DNA of 50,736 nt. It comes from a bacterium. GTDB lineage: Bacteria; Vulcanimicrobiota; Xenobia; Xenobiales; JADMJV01. The first letter of the stretch is position 1, and every line of letters starts with the position of its first letter. The DNA lies in NCBI GenBank assembly GCA_018780265.1, contig JADMJV010000120.1:1-50736 (forward strand), in the 5' to 3' direction. Positions 15,645-23,920 of the stretch are shown piece by piece. Below the pieces are notes generated by a model. The model worked only from the letters and a program-made list of their open reading frames with translations. It searched no databases and was not told where the DNA came from. The position numbers and the translations under genes are program-made.

Positions 15645-16495
15645 TTAGACCCGCCCGCAGGCATTTCCCCTTCGGCCTCCGGCGCCCACTCCAGCGCACC
15701 CAAGGCGCCCACGAACTCTCCATTTTCGAGTATACAGGCTTTCAAGCCCAACAAACCGCTGACTTCGATCAGAACTTCAGCCAGGGCGGGGTTGTTGCGC
15801 AGCGTGGAGCCACCGAAGACCAGTCGACTCAGGCCCAGCCGCTGAGCGTGTCCGCCCGCAATCAGGGCCACATTCTCGCCCACCAGTCGCATAATGGCGG
15901 CGGCCACATCCTCGGGGGGGGGCGCATTGTCCTGGCGGGCCAAGCGTCCGAAAGAGGCCGCTGTCAAATCTCCTTTTAGAGGACCGTCCGGATCGGGATA
16001 GATGTCGCGCACCAACAGGTCTACGCTGTCTCGGGTGCCCTGAGCGGCCAACTGGCAGGTGCCGCCAAAGTCACTCTGATGCAATAAGGCCGAGCCCAGA
16101 CCCAGAATGGTACCGCCGCCCAGAGCGGTCCCCCCCATGCGGCGAACTTCAGAACCGTCCACTAACATCACCGAGGTGCCCGTACCTAACGATACCAGCA
16201 GATAGGCTTCGGCCTTTTTTCGCCGGGCCAGCATACGGTTGGCACCGGTCCCCCAGGCCGTAAACTCGTTGACCTGAACCGACTGCCGGTCGAGTCGCGA
16301 GGCCAACTGGGCGGCTCCGCCTCCGGTGAGGCCCAGCACTTCGGGCTCGGCCCGATTGACGGTCTTTACAACCTCGTCGTAGGCTGCGCGCCCCAACAAA
16401 TGATAACGCACCACGCCGGAAGCGTGGCGAAAGGCCAGCTTGGTGAGACTAGATCCAACGTCGACGCCGATGCGTACGGTTTTGCCACCGCCCAT
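15641..16495 (-). CDS. coaW: Type II pantothenate kinase
   Basis: This 284-residue ASKHA-fold kinase resembles CoaW/eukaryotic PanK. The phosphate-1 motif is IGVDVGSSLTKLAF, and the phosphate-2/adenosine region is VSLGTGTSVMLVDG followed by GGTALGGGTILGLGSALL. The C-terminal FGGSTLRNNPALAEVL block also fits the family. It phosphorylates pantothenate in the first step of CoA synthesis. It is the first gene of the overlapping operon with the ECF sigma factor. ATG or GTG choice at the start is uncertain (MGGGKTVRIGV). Family identification is good; the operon partners are unusual for coaW. Confidence 0.82.
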   Translation of the reverse strand: MGGGKTVRIGVDVGSSLTKLAFRHASGVVRYHLLGRAAYDEVVKTVNRAEPEVLGLTGGGAAQLASRLDRQSVQVNEFTAWGTGANRMLARRKKAEAYLLVSLGTGTSVMLVDGSEVRRMGGTALGGGTILGLGSALLHQSDFGGTCQLAAQGTRDSVDLLVRDIYPDPDGPLKGDLTAASFGRLARQDNAPPPEDVAAAIMRLVGENVALIAGGHAQRLGLSRLVFGGSTLRNNPALAEVLIEVSGLLGLKACILENGEFVGALGALEWAPEAEGEMPAGGSK

Positions 16496-16608
16496 GAGAG
16501 CATGAGTTTTCCGGGGCGGGCAAGTGTTCCCTTCTTGTTTGACCCATCTAGGGAGAGGTTTACATCGCGGCCTCGTTTTGGGCGCTTTCCAGATTGTAGA
16601 AACATCTT

Positions 16609-17028
16609 ATGAAAGCCACACTGCGTCTCTCGTTGATTCTCGTGCTGACCTTCGTGGGAGCGTTCCGCTTGGGTCAGGCTTCGATCGACTATCAGGTGAT
16701 GATCAACAACCAGCCTTCCAAGATCAAGGTTCTTCAAGACAAGGACTCGGTTTTCGTGCCGCTGACTCTACCGGCCAGCCAGGAGCCGGAAGAATGGTCT
16801 GTGTCCTTGCTACGCAACGACAAAACCCGCCGCATCGAAGTGAAAATGGCATCCGTGAAGCGAAAGCTACGCGGAGAAGTCGACTGCTATTGGTGCAAAG
16901 CGTCTGGCGAATGCGCCCAGGACTACCCGGTTGGTTCTGGGGTAAACTTTGCAGGGGCCAGCGAAAGTAAAGTGTCCCCGCGATGGTTCCCCCATGACCA
17001 CCATCCAAAAGGGCTCTACCGTAATTGA
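16609..17028 (+). CDS. Secreted hypothetical protein with Cys motif, C-terminus possibly altered
   Basis: The protein has 139 residues and a signal peptide (MKATLRLSLILVLTFVGAFRLGQA). The mature domain (IDYQVMINNQPSKIKVLQDK..., with DSVFVPLTLPAS) looks like a small copper-amine-oxidase-N or stalk-type beta domain. It is followed by a Cys motif, CYWCKASGECAQDYPVGSGV, reminiscent of proteins with repeated C..C.GTG.C..C..GSG modules. The final ~25 residues overlap the next gene in another frame and look like noise, so the native C-terminus may have been lost by a frameshift or fusion near 16950. Function unknown. Confidence 0.5.
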   Translation: MKATLRLSLILVLTFVGAFRLGQASIDYQVMINNQPSKIKVLQDKDSVFVPLTLPASQEPEEWSVSLLRNDKTRRIEVKMASVKRKLRGEVDCYWCKASGECAQDYPVGSGVNFAGASESKVSPRWFPHDHHPKGLYRN

Positions 17029-17299
17029 TCTATGCAATCAATGTGGCGGTCTCTGGTGCGAGGTGGGTGAACTGGCCGCCATCGTGGGCACGGCCGAAGA
17101 TCTCCCGGTCCAGCAAGATCTGTCGATAGATGGTATACGCGCCAACTGCCCGACCTGCGATCTGCCCCTCAGTCGTCGATATTACAGTAGCCTGCGTATG
17201 GTGGTGATCGATGAATGCAAAACCTGCAACGGGGTCTGGTTGGATGAAAATGAGCTTTGCGACCTGGTCAAGGTGGTTCACCAACTGCGTACCCTGTAA
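16949..17299 (+). CDS. Double zinc-ribbon (zf-TFIIB-like) protein
   Basis: The protein has 116 residues and two CPxC...CxxC ribbons: CPRDGSPM...LCNQCGGLWCEVGEL and CPTCDLPL...ECKTCNGVWLDENEL. These are typical TFIIB-type zinc-ribbon pairs in which C..C.G.W.D..EL repeats. Such small proteins probably bind nucleic acid or act as adaptors; the role is unknown. The TTG at 16949 overlaps the preceding gene by 80 bases and lacks a good ribosome site, so the true start may be the ATG at 16994 (before TTIQKGS) or the two genes may be fused by a frameshift. Confidence 0.65.
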   Translation: MQGPAKVKCPRDGSPMTTIQKGSTVIDLCNQCGGLWCEVGELAAIVGTAEDLPVQQDLSIDGIRANCPTCDLPLSRRYYSSLRMVVIDECKTCNGVWLDENELCDLVKVVHQLRTL

Positions 17300-17368
17300 A
17301 CCCGCCGGGAAGGGCTCCCAAAGTTGGAGCAGGAACAGAGCTGCAGAAACTTTCGTGGAGGCAAACCC

Positions 17369-18865
17369 ATGTCCGCAACTTTAGAATCTTACCTGACCGA
17401 AGTCGCCCAACTCAAGATCGAAGGCCGTGCCTACATCGACGGCACCTACGTGGAGGCCAAATCGGGCCAGACCTTCCCGTGCATTTCTCCGGGAACGGGT
17501 CAAACGGTGGCTCAGGTCGCTTCGTGCGACGCCACCGACGTCGACATCGCCGTGGCCGCGGCCCGACGCAGCTTTGAGTCGGGTGTGTGGAGCGACCTCA
17601 GTCCCAAGGACCGCAAGCGAATTCTGCTCAAACTTTCCGAACTCATCCTGCAAAACAAAGCCGAATTGGCCATGCTGGAGACCCTGGACATGGGCAAGCC
17701 CATCAACGACAGCCGCAACGTGGACATCCCCCTGGTGGCCGAGTGTTTCGCCTGGTTTGCCGAGTGTATCGACAAGGTTTACGACGAGATGGCCCCGGTG
17801 GGCCGGTCCAACCTGGCTATGATCAACCGCGAGCCGGTAGGCGTAGTGGCCGCCGTGGTGCCTTGGAATTTCCCCTTGCTGATGGCCTCGTGGAAGCTTG
17901 CCCCGGCCCTGGCGGTGGGCAACTCGGTAGTGCTCAAGCCCGCCGAACAATCGCCCCTGACCGCCTTGCGTCTGGCCGAGTTAGCCAGCCAGGCCGGTCT
18001 GCCCAACGGGGTGCTCAACGTGGTGCCGGGCCTGGGGGAGAAGGCCGGCAAAGCCTTGGGGCTTCACAACGATGTGGACTGCGTGGGATTTACGGGCAGC
18101 ACCGAGGTGGGCAAGCTGTTTATGCAGTATTCCGGTCAATCCAATCTCAAGCGAGTATGGCTGGAGTGCGGCGGCAAGACCCCGGTAATCGTGATGGCCG
18201 ACTGCCACGATCTGGACGCGGCCGCTCGGGCCGCCGCTTTTGGCATCTTCTTCAACCAGGGAGAAGTGTGCAATGCGGGCAGTCGCCTGCTTCTACATAG
18301 CAGCATCAAGGAACCGTTCCTGGAAAAATTGCAGGGATGGGCCAAGAAAATGCAGCCGGGGGACCCGTTCGACCCCAAAACCCGCATGGGGGCCATTGTC
18401 GACAAGACCCAGATGGACAGAGTGCTGGGCTACATCAACAAGGGTCACGAGCAGGGCGCCAAACTGATCGCGGGCGGCCATCAGGCACGCACCGACTCGG
18501 GCGGCTACTATATTGAACCTACCATCTTTGATGACGTCAACAACGACATGATTATTGCGCGTGAAGAGATCTTCGGGCCGGTTCTCTCGGTGCTGACCTT
18601 CGACGAAGCCGACCAGGCCATCAAAATCGCGAACGATACCCACTACGGGTTAGCCGCTGCCGTCTGGACCAAAGACATCAATCTGGCCCACCGCACGGCC
18701 CGCTCTTTGCGCGCTGGAGTGGTTTGGGTCAACTGCTTCGACACCGGCGATATCTCGACGCCTTTCGGCGGCTTCAAACAGTCGGGATCGGGTCGAGACA
18801 AATCGATGCACGCCATGGAAAAATATGTAGACCTGAAGATGACCTGGGTCAAACTCTACCCTTGA
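17369..18865 (+). CDS. NAD(P)-dependent aldehyde dehydrogenase, PuuC-like
   Basis: This 498-residue aldehyde dehydrogenase has the standard length for the family. The catalytic Cys301 lies in NQGEVCNAGSRLLL, the general-base Glu in LECGGKTPVIV, and the NAD-binding GFTGSTEVG and PWNFPLLM motifs are present. GEVCNAGSR and the C-terminal PFGGFKQSGSGRDKSMHA are typical of PuuC/gamma-glutamyl-aminobutyraldehyde and betaine-aldehyde types, so the substrate is probably an omega-aminoaldehyde; this is not proven. ATG 17369 has GTGGAGG upstream; longer starts lack support. Its stop overlaps the TTG of the following metallopeptidase gene, so the two are coupled. Confidence 0.88.
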   Translation: MSATLESYLTEVAQLKIEGRAYIDGTYVEAKSGQTFPCISPGTGQTVAQVASCDATDVDIAVAAARRSFESGVWSDLSPKDRKRILLKLSELILQNKAELAMLETLDMGKPINDSRNVDIPLVAECFAWFAECIDKVYDEMAPVGRSNLAMINREPVGVVAAVVPWNFPLLMASWKLAPALAVGNSVVLKPAEQSPLTALRLAELASQAGLPNGVLNVVPGLGEKAGKALGLHNDVDCVGFTGSTEVGKLFMQYSGQSNLKRVWLECGGKTPVIVMADCHDLDAAARAAAFGIFFNQGEVCNAGSRLLLHSSIKEPFLEKLQGWAKKMQPGDPFDPKTRMGAIVDKTQMDRVLGYINKGHEQGAKLIAGGHQARTDSGGYYIEPTIFDDVNNDMIIAREEIFGPVLSVLTFDEADQAIKIANDTHYGLAAAVWTKDINLAHRTARSLRAGVVWVNCFDTGDISTPFGGFKQSGSGRDKSMHAMEKYVDLKMTWVKLYP

Positions 18866-20046
18866 AACCCTGGTTGACATCCTGGTTGACATCCTGGTTG
18901 ACAGTGGGCTTGAGCGTGCTGTTGTTGACAGGCGCTCAGGCCGACAAAGACAAGGTCCGTGAGCTAGGCCAGCAAGCCGCCAGGCTGCGCGGGCTGGCCT
19001 ATCGTCCGGTGGTTTCTCAGGTGGTTTCGCAGAAGGAATGTGCCGACTACCTGTTGCGCCTCCTGGATCAGGAGATGCAGCCGGCTCTTACTCAAAAACG
19101 CGAGGGCTTTCTAAAACTGTTGGGGCTGATGCCCGAGCAGGCCTCCATGAAAAAGATTTATGCCGAACTCTACACCGATCAGGTGCGGGGGCTTTATGAT
19201 CCCAAGCAAAAGCGCTATCTGGTGGTGCGGTCCGAGGGACCGACGTCGGCCGGTCAGATGGAGGGGCTGGCGGCCGCTATGGGACTGAGCATGGAAAATA
19301 TCTTGACGGTCCATGAATTGGGACATGCTATCCAGGATCAACATTTTCAATTGGCCGCCCTGTCCAAAAAAGTGGCGGCCAACTTTGACGAAGAACTGGC
19401 CGCCAGTTCGCTCATCGAAGGCGACGCCAGCGCCCTCATGATGGACTATGCCATGCAGTCGGTGGGGCTGGAGGCAGATGGCCTGGATATGGGGGCAATG
19501 GGAGGGCTGGACCAGGAGCAGATGATGCTGGGGTCCTCCCCGGCATTGTCCAAAGCCCCGCGATTTTTCCGAGAAGTGCTGGGCTTTCCCTATAACCAGG
19601 GAATGACATTCGTTGGTTCTCTACGCGGCGGCAAAGATTGGGGGGCTGTCAATCGGGCCTTCCGGGACCTGCCCGAATCGAGCGAGCAGATCTTGCACCC
19701 AGAAAAATATCGGCGCGACCACCCCAAAGTGGTCCACCTGGAGGTTGTCCCTCCGCGCGGGGTCACCAGCCTGGGCCGGGACACGGCCGGCGAATTTACC
19801 GTTCGTTGCTGGGCCCGCGAAAAGGGCGGCGACGAGCAGGCAGCCGCCGGCTGGGGTGGGGACCGCTATGAAATTTTTCGAGGCTCGCAAGGTTTGTTTG
19901 GTGTCTGGAGCACGGTCTGGGATAGTGATAAAGACGCCCGCGAGTTTGAAAGACTTGCCCTCCAAGGGTTGGGAAAAAGCAACAAAAAAAATCACGTCGA
20001 GCGCCAGCAGCGTCAGGTAGTGGTGCGCCTGAACTGGCCCCTATAG
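18862..20046 (+). CDS. Secreted HELGH zinc metallopeptidase-like protein
   Basis: The protein has 394 residues. The N-terminus is MKP followed by WLTS WLTS WLT (encoded by a 12-bp tandem repeat) and a hydrophobic core ending GAQA, together a signal peptide or anchor. The zincin motif is VHELGHAIQDQHF (His151), followed by SSLIEGDASALM, whose Glu is a probable third zinc ligand. HELGHAxQDQHF proteins of this type occur in several non-proteobacterial phyla and are not biochemically defined. TTG 18862 overlaps the TGA of the aldehyde dehydrogenase gene, favouring coupled translation; no separate ribosome site is seen. The gene runs convergently towards the one at 20054. Confidence 0.7.
   Translation: MKPWLTSWLTSWLTVGLSVLLLTGAQADKDKVRELGQQAARLRGLAYRPVVSQVVSQKECADYLLRLLDQEMQPALTQKREGFLKLLGLMPEQASMKKIYAELYTDQVRGLYDPKQKRYLVVRSEGPTSAGQMEGLAAAMGLSMENILTVHELGHAIQDQHFQLAALSKKVAANFDEELAASSLIEGDASALMMDYAMQSVGLEADGLDMGAMGGLDQEQMMLGSSPALSKAPRFFREVLGFPYNQGMTFVGSLRGGKDWGAVNRAFRDLPESSEQILHPEKYRRDHPKVVHLEVVPPRGVTSLGRDTAGEFTVRCWAREKGGDEQAAAGWGGDRYEIFRGSQGLFGVWSTVWDSDKDAREFERLALQGLGKSNKKNHVERQQRQVVVRLNWPL
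18871..18903 (+). repeat. 12-bp tandem repeat TGGTTGACATCC, 2.75 copies
   Basis: Two exact 12-bp units are followed by a 9-bp partial unit. They encode WLTS-WLTS-WLT in the signal-peptide region of the metallopeptidase, and the array stays in frame. Confidence 0.9.
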
Positions 20047-20053
20047 CCCCTCT

Positions 20054-20827
20054 CTAGGAGCCAAAGAGGCACCAGACGCCCGGGTTCTCCCGGTAAGTCT
20101 GGGTAGGATCGCAACCCGGATCGGGATTGGCCCACTGATTGGCCTGCCTCAAATTGCCCAGGCTTTTTTCCATTCCCTCATGACTGACCGTGACGGGCTT
20201 CTCCCGGGCCAGGCGGTCGGCTGCACTGAAGGGCGACAGACTCTCCAGAGTGATGGGATGAAGCAGTTGCGTGGTGGGCGACAGGTTCACGAAACGCTTC
20301 AGCACCCGGGCTCCGTTCTCCTGAGCGGTTTCGGCCACGTCCCCGCGCATATACTTCAGGTAGGCGCGCAGTTGAACCGCGTCGGTTAAGTAGCCGATAC
20401 GATCAGGAACACTCTGCTGGGATTCGGCCACCGACACTGTGCCCCCCTCGGCCAGGATCACTTCCGCGTGCCAGTTAGAGATGGGCCTGGCCAGATCGTC
20501 CTCGGTCATCATGCGAAACTGCAGGCTGATGCCTTGCTCCTTGGCGGCCACCTGAAGTTGATCCATGTCGGACTGTTCTTCGAGAGGTTGGGCTTGAACC
20601 TGATCGAGCAGACTGGGCGCCTGGGGCGGAGCCACCTGGGCCTGAACCAGAGCGCTGCCGGCCATCAAGCACAGGCCAGCCACAGCCGCAAAGGTCAGCG
20701 CCTTACCTGCCCCAGAACCCAGTTCGGCACGGTCGGGCGACTGGGGAGGGGTAGGCGCGGCCGGATTTCCACCCAGCTTGGGGGGGATCGGGCTCAAGTT
20801 GCGCAGAGGGGGAGTGGTCAGTAACAT
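20054..20827 (-). CDS. Proline-rich membrane-anchored hypothetical protein
   Basis: This 257-residue protein has a Pro-rich N-terminal ~45 residues (for example PIPPKLGGNPAAPTPPQSP), then one membrane helix (ALTFAAVAGLCLMAGSALVQA) that may act as a late signal anchor, then a Gln/Leu-rich segment and a globular C-terminal domain with two Cys near the end (DPGCDP, VWCLFGS). ATG 20827 is preferred because the longer frame to 20890 overlaps the symporter gene; neither start has a clear ribosome site. Family not recognised. It follows the symporter on the same strand and may be co-transcribed with it. Confidence 0.55.
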   Translation of the reverse strand: MLLTTPPLRNLSPIPPKLGGNPAAPTPPQSPDRAELGSGAGKALTFAAVAGLCLMAGSALVQAQVAPPQAPSLLDQVQAQPLEEQSDMDQLQVAAKEQGISLQFRMMTEDDLARPISNWHAEVILAEGGTVSVAESQQSVPDRIGYLTDAVQLRAYLKYMRGDVAETAQENGARVLKRFVNLSPTTQLLHPITLESLSPFSAADRLAREKPVTVSHEGMEKSLGNLRQANQWANPDPGCDPTQTYRENPGVWCLFGS

Positions 20828-20837
20828 CGTGGCGCTA

Positions 20838-22295
20838 CTATAGGGGTTCAATTTCACAGTACTGTGACCAATTCGTTGACTTCTGTCCAAAAAGTCTGCC
20901 CAGCAAAATCAAGCTGGCGGCGCTCACCGCCCCCAAACTCACAAACCATGGAAAAGCCAGAGATGTATGGGTTTTAACCCAAAGAACCAGCACGATTGAT
21001 AGGGGCATTGCCACGACGGCGGTCCATAAATCCGGGCCGGCCTGACGCTCTTCTGGCTGAATCAGGGCGATGGCAAAGACGGCCAAAAGGGCCCCGTAAA
21101 AATAGGTGCCTACCTCCAGGCCAAACTTGAGAATCTGATCGATATGCTGCGACTGGATGGCTACCACCAGCAACAGCAAGGCAAATCCTACCGTGGCCAG
21201 ACGGGTGACCACCAGATAGTGGCCTGGCGGGGCATGAGGCTTGAGGGTAGGCTTGTAAAAGTCGACCACAAAAGAGCCAGCCAGGGCGGCCAAAGCGGAC
21301 TCGTAGGTGGACAAAACCACCGAGACCACGGCCGCCACCAGCAAACCGCATAGACCGGCTGGCAGTTGGTGGACAATAAAGTAGCCAAAGACCTCCTTGG
21401 CGGCGCTCGGCAGATTGGGGTCGGGATGCTGCAGATAGTAGAGACGCAAGAGCGTGCCAATGGACAGAAAGAGCAGGCAGATGGGCACTTCGGCCAGGCC
21501 CGAACCAAACACCGCCCAGCGGCTTTGCTGGCTGTTCTTGGCCGTCAGCATGCGCTGCACCATATCGTAGTCGGTGCCGAAAATGGCCGTATTGGTCAGA
21601 GTAGTGCCCAGCAGGCAGGCCCAAAAGGTAAACTCGAGGCCTGGCTCGAGGCGAAAATCCAGCACCTGCATGGATCCGGCCGGCACTTCCCAGGAATGCA
21701 GTCCGCCGGCCAGCACCAGCACAGCGCAAAGGGCCCCCAGCAACATCACCGAAACCTGCATGACCTCGGTCCAGACCACCGCCCGAATGCCCCCAGCCGC
21801 GCAAAAAACCAGGCCTACCGCGGCCAGCACCCAGACGGCGTGGGTGGAGGAGATACCCAGAGCCAGATGGAGAATGACCGCCCCCGCCCCCAGGCGCACG
21901 CCGCTCATGAGAATGCGGGTGAAAAGAAAGACCAGTACAGCCATGTTGCGCGTGCGCGGGCCATAGCGGCGCAGCAAAAATTCGTAAATCGAGACTACGT
22001 TGTGTCGATAGAAGGCGGGCAGAAAATAGCGCCCCACCAGATAGCGACCGCCGATGGCTCCCAGCGTCACCTGCAGATAGGTCCAGTTGCCGGTGTAGGC
22101 AAAGGCCGGCACCCCCACGAAGGTCAGCGCCGAGATTTCGGTGCCCAGCACCGACAACAACACGGCCCACCAGGGTATCTGTCGATCGCCCACCAGCATG
22201 TCACGGGCGTTGTCCTCGCGAACTCTAGAACTCCAGCCGATATAGGCCAGGGCCGCGAAGTAGCCGGCCAATACCAGCACATCGAGGGCGCGCAC
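20838..22295 (-). CDS. Sodium:solute symporter (SSS family)
   Basis: This 485-residue polytopic membrane protein has about 13 predicted helices. Family hallmarks are the early GWSSRVREDNARDMLVGDR and IPWWAVLLSVLGTEISALTF segments, then TYLQVTLGAIGGRYLVGRYF, and a mid-protein NTAIFGTDYDMVQRMLTAKN block. SSS transporters import a solute (sugar, amino acid, vitamin, carboxylate) with Na+; the substrate is not predictable here. GTG 22295 directly abuts the stop of the upstream metallopeptidase gene, so the two form an operon. Confidence 0.88.
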   Translation of the reverse strand: MRALDVLVLAGYFAALAYIGWSSRVREDNARDMLVGDRQIPWWAVLLSVLGTEISALTFVGVPAFAYTGNWTYLQVTLGAIGGRYLVGRYFLPAFYRHNVVSIYEFLLRRYGPRTRNMAVLVFLFTRILMSGVRLGAGAVILHLALGISSTHAVWVLAAVGLVFCAAGGIRAVVWTEVMQVSVMLLGALCAVLVLAGGLHSWEVPAGSMQVLDFRLEPGLEFTFWACLLGTTLTNTAIFGTDYDMVQRMLTAKNSQQSRWAVFGSGLAEVPICLLFLSIGTLLRLYYLQHPDPNLPSAAKEVFGYFIVHQLPAGLCGLLVAAVVSVVLSTYESALAALAGSFVVDFYKPTLKPHAPPGHYLVVTRLATVGFALLLLVVAIQSQHIDQILKFGLEVGTYFYGALLAVFAIALIQPEERQAGPDLWTAVVAMPLSIVLVLWVKTHTSLAFPWFVSLGAVSAASLILLGRLFGQKSTNWSQYCEIEPL

Positions 22296-23780
22296 TTAGT
22301 CGACGAAAACGGGGAGTCGAGCCACCAGCAAGGTGCCGTCGGCCAGGTTGCGCACTGCCTGCCAACTGGCCGGACCGTTAGGTAGACGACGTAATTCGTC
22401 GCCCAATCCAACCCTTTCCGAGTCCTGGGAAGGCTGGTCATAAACCCGATGCAGCAGGCGCCCGTTGCCGTCGAAGGTGAGCGTGATCCCTTCGGCCACC
22501 TCGCTGCTGACGCCGTGCTGCTGGTGACGCAACGTTTCTTTGCGCAAGCCGTCCACCAGGGTGAAACCGTGGCCGTCCTGGATCACGCGCTGGGCCACAA
22601 AACCGGAGCCTTGCGGAGCCAGTTGGTCAACCAGAGTCTGCGCTTCGGACGCATTGGTGGGGCGCTGCTGCCAGGTGAAGTCAGGCACTTCCTCCAGGTC
22701 GCAGGCGATATTGGCGGATGCAAAGGCCTGCTGCAGGGCCTGACTGTGTTGCCCGTCATAGAGCAACCGGTCGGCTCGCACCATGGCCGAAGCCACCTGG
22801 GCGTAGCGAGCCCGGGCCGGGCTGGCCATTTGCGTTCCCAGCGTGAACAGGTGTCCAACGATCTCGCCGCTGCGCTGCAAATCGGCCGCGTCGCGCCCCG
22901 GTTGTTGGGCGAAGATGCCGGCCACGGCTTGATAAAAGGCACGCGACCACACCTGACAAAAACTGTGCGACTCGCCGCTCAGTTCGTCTCGGGGGCCATC
23001 GCTGGGCAACGTGTTGGGGTCCACGTAAGTGAAGGGGTTGAGATGAGTGCGCAGATAGTCACGGTCATCTGCCGGGTTGTTATTGAGTCGGCGCACCGCC
23101 GTGCCAAACTCCTCCCCCAACCGTGATAAGCAATTTTCGTGGCTCAGATCGCCGCCGCTCTGATCAAGAATGTGCTGACAGTTGACCGGACGAGACAGTG
23201 TGAGCAGCATGGCGGCGCAGTCGCCAAAGGCTTCATGAAAGGCCTTGGTCTCGCGTTCGAAAGTGTGACCATACTCGGGCTTGAGACCGTCTAAAATGGC
23301 GTGGCCGGTCTCGTGCGAGACCACGTCGGCCGACTGGGCCGTTTGCACCTGCTTGCCCAGCGCCTTGGAGTCGAAGTAGTAGAAGCTGACCGACTCGGCA
23401 AAGCGCTGATAGTAGGCGTTCACCCCCTCGCCCGCGTGCGGTCCCACCCCCAGCGTCTCATTGTCAAAAGCCCAGGGAAGTGAGCGTTGGGCATAGGCCT
23501 CGAAGAGGTCCAGCGTCTTTTGCGAACTGACGAACGCCTGCACCTGATCAAACTGGCGCCGGTCTGGCTTGATCAGAAAGTCGCCATTGGAGTCGGCCGA
23601 AGCCTTCATGACCTCCTGATCCCAAATGCCCACCCGAGGCCCCTCCAGGCGGCGACCGATCTTGCTGACCTCCACGCTGTCCTCGACCAACGGCCCCACC
23701 TGGGAGTCTTGAGCGTAGGTGTAGACGCGGGCCATGGGCGGAGCGTTGCTGATCTTCACCTGGGCAGTATAGGAGGACAT
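22296..23780 (-). CDS. Gluzincin-type (thermolysin-like) metallopeptidase
   Basis: The protein has 494 residues. The zinc motif is VVSHETGHAILDGL and the third ligand fits FHEAFGDCAAML, the E-x3-D pattern of gluzincins such as thermolysin/M4. No signal peptide, prodomain or membrane helix is seen, so it may be cytoplasmic or exported by an unusual path. The C-terminal ~100 residues form a beta-rich region (GITLTFDGNGRLLHRVYD). ATG 23780 is preferred; the frame extends to a TTG at 23828, and neither has a strong ribosome site. It is first in an operon with the sodium symporter. The gene at 23921 diverges from it, with a TTGTTAACAA palindrome at 23829-23838 between them. Confidence 0.7.
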   Translation of the reverse strand: MSSYTAQVKISNAPPMARVYTYAQDSQVGPLVEDSVEVSKIGRRLEGPRVGIWDQEVMKASADSNGDFLIKPDRRQFDQVQAFVSSQKTLDLFEAYAQRSLPWAFDNETLGVGPHAGEGVNAYYQRFAESVSFYYFDSKALGKQVQTAQSADVVSHETGHAILDGLKPEYGHTFERETKAFHEAFGDCAAMLLTLSRPVNCQHILDQSGGDLSHENCLSRLGEEFGTAVRRLNNNPADDRDYLRTHLNPFTYVDPNTLPSDGPRDELSGESHSFCQVWSRAFYQAVAGIFAQQPGRDAADLQRSGEIVGHLFTLGTQMASPARARYAQVASAMVRADRLLYDGQHSQALQQAFASANIACDLEEVPDFTWQQRPTNASEAQTLVDQLAPQGSGFVAQRVIQDGHGFTLVDGLRKETLRHQQHGVSSEVAEGITLTFDGNGRLLHRVYDQPSQDSERVGLGDELRRLPNGPASWQAVRNLADGTLLVARLPVFVD

Positions 23781-23857
23781 CCTATTGAGTGGAGTTAGGG
23801 GCTTATGAACATTTGGCCTCTGCAACAAATTGTTAACAACCTTATGTAGACCCCTCC

Positions 23858-23885
23858 TTGCCCAAGGGTCAGGATGTGATATGAT
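23858..23885 (+). promoter_or_regulatory. Sigma-70-type promoter of the gene at 23921
   Basis: TTGCCC at 23858-23863 and TATGAT at 23880-23885 are separated by 16 bp, followed ~36 bases later by ATG 23921 with an AGGAGG ribosome site at 23908-23913. Confidence 0.6.
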
Positions 23886-23920
23886 ACCGAAGCTCTAATA
23901 GGTTCTAGGAGGCTTTCAAC

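Noticed and set aside
18871..18903. TTGACA-containing tandem repeat as promoter array or iterons
   Set aside because: It is inside coding sequence in frame, has no -10 elements and no replication gene nearby.
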